Assembly: GCF_002150035.1 (NCBI RefSeq)
Contig: NZ_NETS01000010.1
Span: forward strand, 1,302,001 to 1,366,000
DNA length: 64,000 bases
Direction of reading: 5' to 3'
Source of the DNA: Leptospira venezuelensis
GTDB taxonomy: Bacteria; Spirochaetota; Leptospiria; Leptospirales; Leptospiraceae
Below the pieces are notes generated by a model. The model did not search any database, was not told the origin of the DNA, and was given only the letters and a program-made list of their open reading frames with translations. The position numbers and the translations under genes are program-made. Of this stretch, positions 1 through 7,361 are shown piece by piece. How positions within the stretch are numbered: the first letter of the stretch is position 1; each line of letters begins with the position of its first letter.

Positions 1-43
1 TACTCTGACCTTTCTCCTAAGGGTATAGAGCCTTCTTACGCAA

Positions 44-72
44 TCTTCCGGATGTAATTTTACTCCGGAAGA
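44..72. repeat. 9-bp inverted repeat upstream of amtB
   Basis: Arms TCTTCCGGA (44-52) and TCCGGAAGA (64-72) are perfectly complementary across an 11-base spacer. It could be the terminator stem of a gene to the left of the window or an upstream activator site for the sigma-54 promoter at 307. The trailing sequence is only weakly T-rich, so neither reading is firm. Confidence 0.45.
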
Positions 73-116
73 ATGATACCTAAGTATAGTTTTTCCCTTT
101 AAAATTTTATTTTTCT

Positions 117-137
117 GGCAGATCCTAAAAATCTGCC
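117..137. promoter_or_regulatory. GGCAGAT inverted repeat, candidate enhancer-binding site
   Basis: GGCAGAT (117-123) and ATCTGCC (131-137) form a perfect 7-bp inverted repeat with a 7-base spacer. A further half-site containing AAAATCTGCC lies near 186-195. Both sit roughly 140-210 bases upstream of the expected start from the -24/-12 element, which is where NtrC-type enhancer-binding proteins usually bind. The link to such a protein is inference. Confidence 0.4.
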
Positions 138-306
138 TAATATGTACGCAAACTGCTAGGCTGGATCTGGAAACGTTCCCCCTAAACTAGGGAAAAATCT
201 GCCTCATCTATAAATTTGGATCTATTTTCCTAGAGAAAACCTCGTTTCAGGCCTCTAGGATTCCTATTCCATTTTTTTAATCTTTTTTTGAACTAATTTT
301 TAGCTC

Positions 307-323
307 AGGTACTCTTCTTGCAT
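307..323 (+). promoter_or_regulatory. sigma-54 (-24/-12) promoter of amtB-glnK
   Basis: The element reads AGGTAC, five bases, then TTGCA. GG lies at 308-309 and GC at 320-321, separated by exactly 10 bases, which is the defining spacing of RpoN promoters. The -12 half TTGCA matches perfectly, while the -24 half departs from TGGCAC at its first base and its C. The predicted transcription start is near 333, just upstream of amtB. amtB-glnK is a classic RpoN target, and Leptospira is known to use RpoN with an enhancer-binding protein for amtB. Confidence 0.65.
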
Positions 324-363
324 TATTTGGATTAAACATATTTTCGAGATGAGATTTGAGAAA

Positions 364-1662
364 ATGAAAATTGCCCAAAAACTTATCGCGCTCTTGATCT
401 TAATCGCTCCAGTACTGATCTGGGGTCAAGACGCTACACCAGCACCAGCCGCACCTGCTGCCCCTACTTTGGATAAAGGGGATACCGCATGGATGATCGT
501 GGCTTCCACTTTCGTGTTCTTCATGATCCCAGGACTCGCGCTGTTCTACGGCGGTATCGTAAGATCTAAGAACGTTCTTTCTACGATGATGCACAGCTTT
601 GTTGCAATACTTGTCCTAACTATCCAATGGACAGTATTCGGATACAGCTTAGCATTCTCCGGCGATAGTCCATTTTTCGGCGATTTTCAACTTCTACTGT
701 TGAATGGAATTACCGACGAAACTTTGGAAGGAACTATTCCGAAATACATTCACTTCCTTTTCCAAGGAATGTTCGCGCTAATCACTCCGGCTTTAATTTC
801 CGGTGCGATTGCAGAAAGAGTGAAACTTTCCGGTTACATCGTTTTCATTCTAGCATGGTCTACCTTAGTTTACGATCCAGTCGCGCACTGGGTATGGTCC
901 GCTAACGGTTGGTTATTCAAAAAGACTGCATTGGATTTCGCAGGTGGAACAGTAGTTCACTTGATTTCCGGTATCGCAGGTTTGGCTGCAGCAATCGTAT
1001 TAGGAAAACGTAAGGGAGAAGGCCCTGCACTTATCGCTCCGAACAACTTGACTTACACCTTAATCGGTGCGGGATTCCTTTGGTTCGGATGGTTTGGATT
1101 TAACGCAGGTTCTGGTCTTGCCACTAACGGTCAGGCCGCAAGAGCTTTTGTTGTTACCTTAGTTGCTCCTGCAACAGCTGGCGCAGTTTGGTTATTAATC
1201 GAATATCTTCACACTAAAAAAGCTACTGCTCTTGGAGCAGCTTCTGGGATCGTTGCAGGTCTGGTTGTAATCACTCCAGCTGCAGGTTTTGTGGACGCAA
1301 CTGGCGCATTGATTATGGGAGCAATTGTATCCCCAATCTGTTACGGTGCTATTCTGCTGAAAGGTAAGCTCGGATACGATGACTCTTTGGACGCTTTCGG
1401 AATTCACGGCGTTGGTGGAGCTATCGGTGCGATCCTTACAGGTGTATTTGCACTTGCGAATTACATTCCTGAAGGAGTTACTCGCGGAGACCAGATTATC
1501 GTTCAGATCATCAGTGTTGTAGCAACCGGTGCTTATTCTATCGTAGTATCCTTGATCTTAGTGTTTATCATCGAGAAAACAATCGGATTCAGGATTTCCG
1601 AAGAGAAAGAGATTGCTGGACTCGATTCCGAGATTCACGGAGAAAAAGGTTATATTATATAA
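364..1662 (+). CDS. amtB: Ammonium transporter AmtB
   Basis: Inner-membrane ammonium channel. A signal-like hydrophobic N-terminus is followed by an Ala/Pro-rich linker, then the family start DTAWMIVASTFVFFM and about eleven membrane segments. The family signature FAGGTVVHLISG carries the first pore histidine, and FGIHGVGGAIG carries the second. Length is normal for Amt proteins. An in-frame ATG exists 15 bases upstream (349), but it has no ribosome site and would leave almost no leader after the predicted sigma-54 start, so 364 is preferred. glnK follows 35 bases later and is probably cotranscribed, so that the P-II protein can gate the channel under nitrogen sufficiency. Confidence 0.95.
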   Translation: MKIAQKLIALLILIAPVLIWGQDATPAPAAPAAPTLDKGDTAWMIVASTFVFFMIPGLALFYGGIVRSKNVLSTMMHSFVAILVLTIQWTVFGYSLAFSGDSPFFGDFQLLLLNGITDETLEGTIPKYIHFLFQGMFALITPALISGAIAERVKLSGYIVFILAWSTLVYDPVAHWVWSANGWLFKKTALDFAGGTVVHLISGIAGLAAAIVLGKRKGEGPALIAPNNLTYTLIGAGFLWFGWFGFNAGSGLATNGQAARAFVVTLVAPATAGAVWLLIEYLHTKKATALGAASGIVAGLVVITPAAGFVDATGALIMGAIVSPICYGAILLKGKLGYDDSLDAFGIHGVGGAIGAILTGVFALANYIPEGVTRGDQIIVQIISVVATGAYSIVVSLILVFIIEKTIGFRISEEKEIAGLDSEIHGEKGYII

Positions 1663-1697
1663 CCTTTTGAATTTATACATTAAGTAAAGGAGAGCAT

Positions 1698-2042
1698 ATG
1701 AAATTAATCGTAGCAATTATCCAGCCCCATAAACTGGAAGAGGTTAAAGCGGAGCTTACTAAGAATGAAATTTATAGACTTACCGTAAGCGACGTGCAAG
1801 GCTACGGGCAGCAAAAAGGTAAGACTGAAGTATTTCGCGGACATGAATACCAAGTAAACCTTCTGAGAAAAGTAAGATTGGAGATCGCAGTAAACGATGA
1901 GTTCGTAAAACCTACTGTTGATGCGATCTTGAAAGCTGCCAAAACTGGCGACGGAAAGATCGGAGACGGAAAAATATTAATTCTTCCTCTCGAAGATGTA
2001 ATCCGTATTCGCACAGGAGAAAGAGGAAGCTCAGCGATTTAA
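1698..2042 (+). CDS. glnK: Nitrogen regulatory protein P-II (GlnK type)
   Basis: A 114-residue P-II signal protein, the usual family length. The T-loop is intact with Tyr51 in the RGHEY context, the residue uridylylated by GlnD in proteobacteria. The B-loop region with TGDGKIGDGKI and the C-terminal IRIRTGERG signature are both present. AAAGGAGAG lies close upstream of the ATG. The position directly after amtB is the near-universal amtB-glnK arrangement and favours GlnK over GlnB. It is expected to bind ATP/ADP and 2-oxoglutarate and to block AmtB when nitrogen is plentiful. Confidence 0.95.
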   Translation: MKLIVAIIQPHKLEEVKAELTKNEIYRLTVSDVQGYGQQKGKTEVFRGHEYQVNLLRKVRLEIAVNDEFVKPTVDAILKAAKTGDGKIGDGKILILPLEDVIRIRTGERGSSAI

Positions 2043-2073
2043 TTCTTCCCCAATACGAGTCGAAACTAGCTTC

Positions 2074-2103
2074 GGGGTCGGTGATTTACCGACCCCATTT
2101 TTA
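2074..2103 (+). terminator. Rho-independent terminator of amtB-glnK
   Basis: GGGGTCGGT (2074-2082) and ACCGACCCC (2088-2096) form a perfect 9-bp GC-rich stem with a 5-base loop, followed by ATTTTTA. It closes the amtB-glnK unit. The 190 bases beyond it, up to the convergent gene ending at 2296, show nothing convincing. Confidence 0.9.
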
Positions 2104-2295
2104 TACCTAGGCTTAATATCGTCTGTATTTTGTTAGCCGATCCAGTTTTTAAAAGGTATATCTAATCTGTGGACTCTAAGTGGAGGATGAATCGTTTTCG
2201 CAACCTGTTCTGAAAACGAACGGGATCGAATGTAATATCTTCGATCCTGGAAATCAATTGAAAGCAATTTCGGAATGATTATGAAAATCTGAATT

Positions 2296-2907
2296 CTATT
2301 TGCGGCGAAATACCGAAGTAACGATTCCAAGTCCGAATCCGATGATAGCACCGGCAGATAACCAAATCCATCTCGACCAAGATCTTGTATCTTCTGAAGC
2401 CGCTCTTAGTTCTTGCAATTCAGCAATATTCTTTTTCATTTCCTGTCTTAATTCTGCGGAAAGCTCTTGTAGTTCAGGATCAAATACAAATACGGTTTTT
2501 TGTGCGTTGTTTCCTTTTCCAGTATTGTTGATCGATCCATAGTTCCCATTGGCTTTTGGTACGGAGTCTTTTAACTTCTTCCCTTGTAATTCCCAATATC
2601 TTGTTCTAACTAGATTATGATTAGGCCAAACTTCGTATGCTTTTTTGAAAAATTCGAATGAAGAAAGTTTTCTTCCTTCTTGATAATAAGTTTCCGCTTT
2701 GCGTATCCAAATTTCAGCTTGGTACAATGCAAGTGTTGGATCAGAAGGTTTGGACTGAAGTAAAGGGTCCAACATATCTTGTGCTTGGTTTACATTTCCT
2801 GATTCAAGAACCCTTTTTATTTCAGGATAATCCTCAGGTATAGTATCCCCGAGAATTTCTAGTACGAATAGGAAACAGATTAGAAAAACTAAATATTTAT
2901 TTTTCAT
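2296..2907 (-). CDS. TPR-like protein with C-terminal membrane anchor
   Basis: A 203-residue protein not recognised as a named family. It has an N-terminal signal segment (about residues 4-20), then a helical region that reads like two TPR units (roughly residues 29-105, with ALYQAEIWIRKAETYYQEG and FEFFKKAYEVWP). A low-complexity Asn/Gly linker, a charged coiled-coil-like stretch (about 140-172), one membrane segment (about 177-195) and a short basic tail RRK follow. It is the last gene of the minus-strand envelope run and starts 4 bases after the kelch lipoprotein gene ends, so it is probably translated from the same mRNA. AGG precedes the ATG. Confidence 0.7.
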   Translation of the reverse strand: MKNKYLVFLICFLFVLEILGDTIPEDYPEIKRVLESGNVNQAQDMLDPLLQSKPSDPTLALYQAEIWIRKAETYYQEGRKLSSFEFFKKAYEVWPNHNLVRTRYWELQGKKLKDSVPKANGNYGSINNTGKGNNAQKTVFVFDPELQELSAELRQEMKKNIAELQELRAASEDTRSWSRWIWLSAGAIIGFGLGIVTSVFRRK

Positions 2908-2911
2908 ATAA

Positions 2912-4306
2912 TTACCTGCTAATGATCACTGCAGAATGAGCGTATCTTGCTCTAGGCATTGCTGCTAACCCAGCGGTTTCCCAAGGACCTCCTACAGCTC
3001 CTGATAGATTTACTTCGATTGCATAAACGTTTGTGCTCGGAACATTCAAACTAACAGCACCGCCCATAACGTACGCCTTTCTATTCTCATAAGAATATTC
3101 TACGGAAGGAAAATATCGAGCTATGGGGATAGAAGGTCCGGCAGTGAAGGAAGCTGCAGTCGGCTCAGTGCTTAGATAGTCAAATTGAAAACTAGGGCTG
3201 ATAATTCCGGCTGGTTGTGTAATGCTTCCGGTAGTAGAACCACCTGCTGCAATAATCCCGCTACGATCTGCCGGAAAAGGATCTCCTGCCTGAGGGCGAA
3301 TACAAGCAATTCCGGCACCATGTCTTGAGTCACCAGTTAGGCTCGGTTCATTAAAAGAAGTAACCGCGTTTGCAGAAGGAACATATACATCCGAAGAAGG
3401 ATCTGGATTTCCACTATTAAAAAATCGTCCTCCCGTAAAGAATAATGTTCCTCCGATTGTGCAACTGGACATATCAATTTTTTTGAATATATTCGTAGAA
3501 GAAGTATAGTTCACCCAAGTTCCAGTACTTCCTGCGGGAGTTTCGGGAAAAAGTTTATACACTTGGTTTGTTAGAGTGCCGGTAGTCATATCCATAGTGG
3601 TAGTGCCCGAAAGAACATAGATATTGTTTTCTACAGAAGTAGCGACTGCGCCTTGAATATTTGTAGGCAAATCTGCATAAGACTTCCAAATATTTGAAAT
3701 AGGATCGTATGCTTCTACCTTATTGCTAATGACGAAAGAACCGGCAACATCCGTGACGCCTCCGATTACAAAAATAATTCCTTTATGATTTACTACCGAT
3801 GCGTAAGCTCTCGGTGTCGGCATTCTGCTAATTGTAGGGTACCATTTATTTTCTACAGGATCGTATAGGTCGATTTCTGCCACAGGCTTACGATCTGCGC
3901 CTATACCTCCGACTATCCAAATCCCTCTTGTTCTAATCGGGTCGTCGCTGATCCAAGTTTTGAACGGAACAGAATAGATCTTTTCGGCGGACATTTCCCC
4001 GCAATATGGATAAGCCGTATAATCGGTGTTAGGCTCTAGGTGATCCATTTGGACTGAGTGGATTTTTTCACTCGTCATAGAAGCTTTAACTGATTCGGGG
4101 GAGTTCTTGCCATAAGCAAGCCAGGCTTTAGTCGGAGAGGAGCAACCCCAGTTAAGTGTGGTTTGTTTTGCACCTAAGGAGACTTGAAACCATTCCACTT
4201 TATTTGTAGTATTATTCGTACCTTCTAAAAAAGGAGAGTTTTCACATTGGATCAAAGAGATTGCCAAAAATCCCAAGACCATCACAAACATATTTTTCAA
4301 TTTCAT
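2912..4306 (-). CDS. Kelch-repeat lipoprotein
   Basis: The signal peptide ends in LIQC (Cys21), a spirochaetal lipobox. Residues about 33-118 resemble a fibronectin type III-like domain. From about residue 122 to the end come kelch-type repeats with the recurring pattern of a Gly-Gly pair, Asp/Glu-x-Tyr-Asp and Trp (for example IWIVGGIGADRK, IDLYDPVENKWY and IFVIGGVTDVAG), consistent with a beta-propeller. The start overlaps the stop of the upstream gene by 4 bases, indicating translational coupling. The binding partner is unknown. It is probably exposed at the outer membrane or in the periplasm. Confidence 0.8.
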   Translation of the reverse strand: MKLKNMFVMVLGFLAISLIQCENSPFLEGTNNTTNKVEWFQVSLGAKQTTLNWGCSSPTKAWLAYGKNSPESVKASMTSEKIHSVQMDHLEPNTDYTAYPYCGEMSAEKIYSVPFKTWISDDPIRTRGIWIVGGIGADRKPVAEIDLYDPVENKWYPTISRMPTPRAYASVVNHKGIIFVIGGVTDVAGSFVISNKVEAYDPISNIWKSYADLPTNIQGAVATSVENNIYVLSGTTTMDMTTGTLTNQVYKLFPETPAGSTGTWVNYTSSTNIFKKIDMSSCTIGGTLFFTGGRFFNSGNPDPSSDVYVPSANAVTSFNEPSLTGDSRHGAGIACIRPQAGDPFPADRSGIIAAGGSTTGSITQPAGIISPSFQFDYLSTEPTAASFTAGPSIPIARYFPSVEYSYENRKAYVMGGAVSLNVPSTNVYAIEVNLSGAVGGPWETAGLAAMPRARYAHSAVIISR

Positions 4307-5193
4307 AATCTTTTACCTATGGATATTTCTAAACCTGCCATGCAGAAAGTAGTGGTTCTTTCGAAAAAACAAGTTCCTCTGATTCCTGTCCTAAGTTGAT
4401 AATCTCCCCAACGAAATCCTTGGTAACCTAACTCTAAAGATGCGGAAGGATCTAAACCTGCCCTAGAACTCTCTTCGTATTTGTATTGAACGGACGCGAC
4501 ACCTAATCCCAATTTAGCGTAGAAATCCAAATTTTGATTTCCGCCTATAAGCCAATTTCGTCCGAAATTCGTCCAGGCATGCAAAACACTGAAGTTTCCC
4601 AATTCACTTTTAGAAGAGAGGCCTTCTACTCTGAAACCCCATTGGTAAGTATCTCTCATTCGCATGAAAGCTGGCTCAACGAAGAATCCAAACGCGCCTG
4701 TAGCAGGGAATGTTGGGCCAAGGGGTTGAAAATTAGGCATGTACGCAGCAGTCAAACCAAAGAGTGTTTCTGGTTGCGGCTGGTTGGCAGGAAGATATTC
4801 GGACGGAAGATCTGGTTCCTTAATCCCCGAGCTTTCCACATTGGAAACTCTGGACTTATCGATCTCCAAAAAACCTACTTCTGTACGGATTACATAAACT
4901 GAATCGTTCTCTTTGGCGAGAATTCCTTGGATCCTACTTCCGTCCTTTAGTTGATAAGTGGAATAACTATAAGAGACTTGTTCTCCCTTTTTAGCATAAT
5001 CTAATTTTCGAATGTCTTTTTTGGGAATTGCATAGACCCTATTTTTCCATTGAGCTCTTACATATTTTTCGTCTTCCGAAATCACTTCTAGAATGAACGC
5101 ATCTCCGTTGTTTAATAAAAGCTCGGCAGCTTGGATACCGGAAGAAACGAAAAGGAAAAGTAAGATGCAGGAAATTTTCAATTTTAATTTCAA
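4303..5193 (-). CDS. Outer-membrane beta-barrel-like protein
   Basis: A 296-residue exported protein with a signal peptide ending at GIQA-A. The N-terminal third contains two similar strands-rich segments (LLLNNGDAFILEVISEDEKY and YQLKDGSRIQGILAKENDSV) that look like repeated small beta domains. The C-terminal half (from about residue 145) has alternating aromatic and Gly residues and ends in GLEISIGKRL, as an 8-strand-type barrel would. The start is TTG, with GAGGAA at good distance. It overlaps the kelch lipoprotein start by 4 bases. No named family was recognised. Confidence 0.65.
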   Translation of the reverse strand: MKLKLKISCILLFLFVSSGIQAAELLLNNGDAFILEVISEDEKYVRAQWKNRVYAIPKKDIRKLDYAKKGEQVSYSYSTYQLKDGSRIQGILAKENDSVYVIRTEVGFLEIDKSRVSNVESSGIKEPDLPSEYLPANQPQPETLFGLTAAYMPNFQPLGPTFPATGAFGFFVEPAFMRMRDTYQWGFRVEGLSSKSELGNFSVLHAWTNFGRNWLIGGNQNLDFYAKLGLGVASVQYKYEESSRAGLDPSASLELGYQGFRWGDYQLRTGIRGTCFFERTTTFCMAGLEISIGKRL

Positions 5194-5313
5194 TTAATAT
5201 TCCTCATAACGCAGGTTTGAATTACTACGGTTGTTTTATATACTTATGATATGCTTTTTCATTCATCCTCAGACACTTGTTTTAGAAAATTTATATTATA
5301 TTTTGGTAAATTA

Positions 5314-6009
5314 TCATTTCGGGTTTTGGACCTCGATGAGGACTTCTGGGGTTTCGCGAGTTTTAATAGCTTGCGGGATAATTAGTGGTATTCGACCGGC
5401 TGCTCGGACCTTCATTCCTAATTCAGTTTTTATTGGGCCGTCCGGCTGCGCGTGAATGATGATTTTGGTCTTAGAATCTTTTTTAATAATAATTTTCTGG
5501 CAGCGTCTTTCGGACGTGTAAATATTCGATTGGCTGATGGTAGAACAAAATGGTTCCCTGTAATCTGAAACGATCAGTTTTGTTGAGTAATTTTCTAATT
5601 CATAATAATATCCGAAGTATGCTTGGAATGGAAATTCTAGATCAGTATTTCGGAATGGAAGTACAGCTGAATGTAATTCTACAAGTGATTCCCCTGGAGG
5701 AATTTCAATAGCGTACGGAGTATTTGCATAAAGTTCTCCAGAATGAATTTGCAAATAACGAGGAGTCGTCTCAAACTTCTCTTTTATTTCCTGTCCTCTG
5801 ATGATGAACCATTGTATATAAATTGTTTCGATTTTTTTATTTTTTGAATTATCTAATGATATTTCCAAATTTCCTCGTTCTTGCTGAGATTCGTTTTGAG
5901 GAATTCGCTCCCTCCAAAGGGAGATTTTGGATGAACAGTTCATGTAGCTCATCATGAGCATAATGAATAATATAAACCTCATTATATTATTCTTAACGTA
6001 TTGTTTCAT
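5314..6009 (-). CDS. Tandem paralogous lipoprotein, third copy
   Basis: A 231-residue lipoprotein with the processing site at Cys25 (SYMNC). It shares with its two neighbours the post-Cys pattern CSSKISL, the stretch RGNLEISLDN followed by NKKIETI, a central 'GELYANTPY.I..PPGE' block, a KIIIKK block before a run of Ile, and the C-terminal tag TRETPEVLIEVQNPK. The family is not one I recognise, and the fold is probably all-beta. Its start overlaps the stop of copy two by 4 bases. It lies downstream of the giant Rhs gene and belongs to the same apparent transcription unit. Confidence 0.75.
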   Translation of the reverse strand: MKQYVKNNIMRFILFIMLMMSYMNCSSKISLWRERIPQNESQQERGNLEISLDNSKNKKIETIYIQWFIIRGQEIKEKFETTPRYLQIHSGELYANTPYAIEIPPGESLVELHSAVLPFRNTDLEFPFQAYFGYYYELENYSTKLIVSDYREPFCSTISQSNIYTSERRCQKIIIKKDSKTKIIIHAQPDGPIKTELGMKVRAAGRIPLIIPQAIKTRETPEVLIEVQNPK

Positions 6010-6671
6010 TTCGGATTTTGGACCTCGATGAGGACTTCAGGGGTTTCGCGAGTTTTGACAATATAAGGTAAAGGAATTGGACGTGCGCCGCTTGTCGTTC
6101 TAATGTCTATAGAACTATTGATCGGAGCCGGTTTCTGGACTTTTATTATAATTCGCGTTTTAGTGTCTTTTTTAATGATGATTTGTTGGCATCTGTGAAT
6201 CGTATTAGTTTGCAGCTGACAAACGGATTCTTTGTTGTTTAGATCAATTACAAGTCCAGAAGAATCATAATAAAATCCGAAATTCGCACCGAAATTAAAT
6301 GTTAAATCATGCCTATTAAACAAATCCCATGTTGAAATGATCACACCGAAATATTCGCCCGGTGAGATTTTTATTTCATATGGAGAATTCACATAGAGCT
6401 CTCCTTCATGTCCCTGTAAAAAGAGAGGGTTGATATTGGTTTTTTTTACGAGATCCTGATCGTAAATAAGAAGCCCATGAATGTTAATCGTTTCAATTTT
6501 TTTATTCTCTTCATTATTTAACGAAATTTCAAGAACGCCCCTGTCTGGTATAGAATCTATTGGACGTAGGCGTTCTCTTAAGAGGGATAATTTGGAAGAA
6601 CAGTTTGCGATTATGAGATAAATTAATAATAAACCAAACTTTTTCCAATTGGTTTTAATATAATTCCTCAT
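6006..6671 (-). CDS. Tandem paralogous lipoprotein, second copy
   Basis: A 221-residue lipoprotein with lipid-attachment Cys24 (IIANC) followed by SSKLSLLRERL. It is more like the third copy than the first: both contain NKKIETI and end in the identical KTRETPEVLIEVQNPK. Start and stop overlap its neighbours by 4 bases on both sides (ATGA), so the three copies must be translationally coupled. The function is unknown. Confidence 0.75.
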   Translation of the reverse strand: MRNYIKTNWKKFGLLLIYLIIANCSSKLSLLRERLRPIDSIPDRGVLEISLNNEENKKIETINIHGLLIYDQDLVKKTNINPLFLQGHEGELYVNSPYEIKISPGEYFGVIISTWDLFNRHDLTFNFGANFGFYYDSSGLVIDLNNKESVCQLQTNTIHRCQQIIIKKDTKTRIIIKVQKPAPINSSIDIRTTSGARPIPLPYIVKTRETPEVLIEVQNPK

Positions 6672-7342
6672 TTTGGGTTTTGAACCTCGATGAGAACTTC
6701 GGGGGATTCTTGTATATTAATAACATGAGGAAGAGGTATCCGACGAGGTCCTGCCGCTTGAATGCCTAACTCAGATTTGACTGGGACTTCTTTTTGCACA
6801 CGTATAATGATTTTAGATATCAGATTTTTCTTGATTATAATTTTGCTACATTGATTCAAAAATTTATCATCAAAAGAACATTTAGAGTTCATATAGTTTG
6901 ATGCAATTGCTATTTTCGGTTCTTTTCTTATATCAAGATAATAACCAAAAAACACACTAAACGGAAATACTAGGTCATGGTTTTTTGCAGGGACATCTAA
7001 AGCTTCAAGACGCGCATAGTATTCGCCGGGCGGGAGATTTATTTGGTAAGGAATGTCTGCATATAGATCACCTTCATGAGTTTGAATGTTTGTCGCTTTA
7101 TTTGCTGCAACTTCAATAATTTCGTTATTAAATAGAGCAAGATACCATATGTATATGGACTTTACTGTAGACCTTTCTATATTTTCTAACGAGACCTCAA
7201 GAGTTCCATAGTTCGATGGAGAATCCATTTTTGGAAGGCGATTGTATACGAGAGAAATTTTGGAGGAACAATCTATAACTCCCAAAAAACATATGATCAA
7301 TGAGCCTATTAAAATTATATTATGTTTCGAATTAGATTTCAT
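6668..7342 (-). CDS. Tandem paralogous lipoprotein, first copy
   Basis: A 224-residue lipoprotein with Cys25 (GVIDC) and SSKISLVYNRL after it. It is the most diverged of the three but keeps the 'GDLYADIPYQINLPPGEYYA' block, the KIIIKK segment and the terminal ESPEVLIEVQNPK. AGGAAG precedes the ATG. It begins 19 bases after the stop of the Rhs giant, which makes it the first gene of the downstream cassette. Candidate roles are an accessory or protective partner of the Rhs protein or an independent surface lipoprotein. The sequence does not decide. Confidence 0.75.
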   Translation of the reverse strand: MKSNSKHNIILIGSLIICFLGVIDCSSKISLVYNRLPKMDSPSNYGTLEVSLENIERSTVKSIYIWYLALFNNEIIEVAANKATNIQTHEGDLYADIPYQINLPPGEYYARLEALDVPAKNHDLVFPFSVFFGYYLDIRKEPKIAIASNYMNSKCSFDDKFLNQCSKIIIKKNLISKIIIRVQKEVPVKSELGIQAAGPRRIPLPHVINIQESPEVLIEVQNPK

Positions 7343-7361
7343 ACTAACTTCCTAACTTTCT

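Noticed and set aside
2133..2351. A 72-residue minus-strand frame beyond the TPR gene
   Set aside because: It overlaps the 3' end of the TPR gene in another frame, has no ribosome site and no recognisable features.
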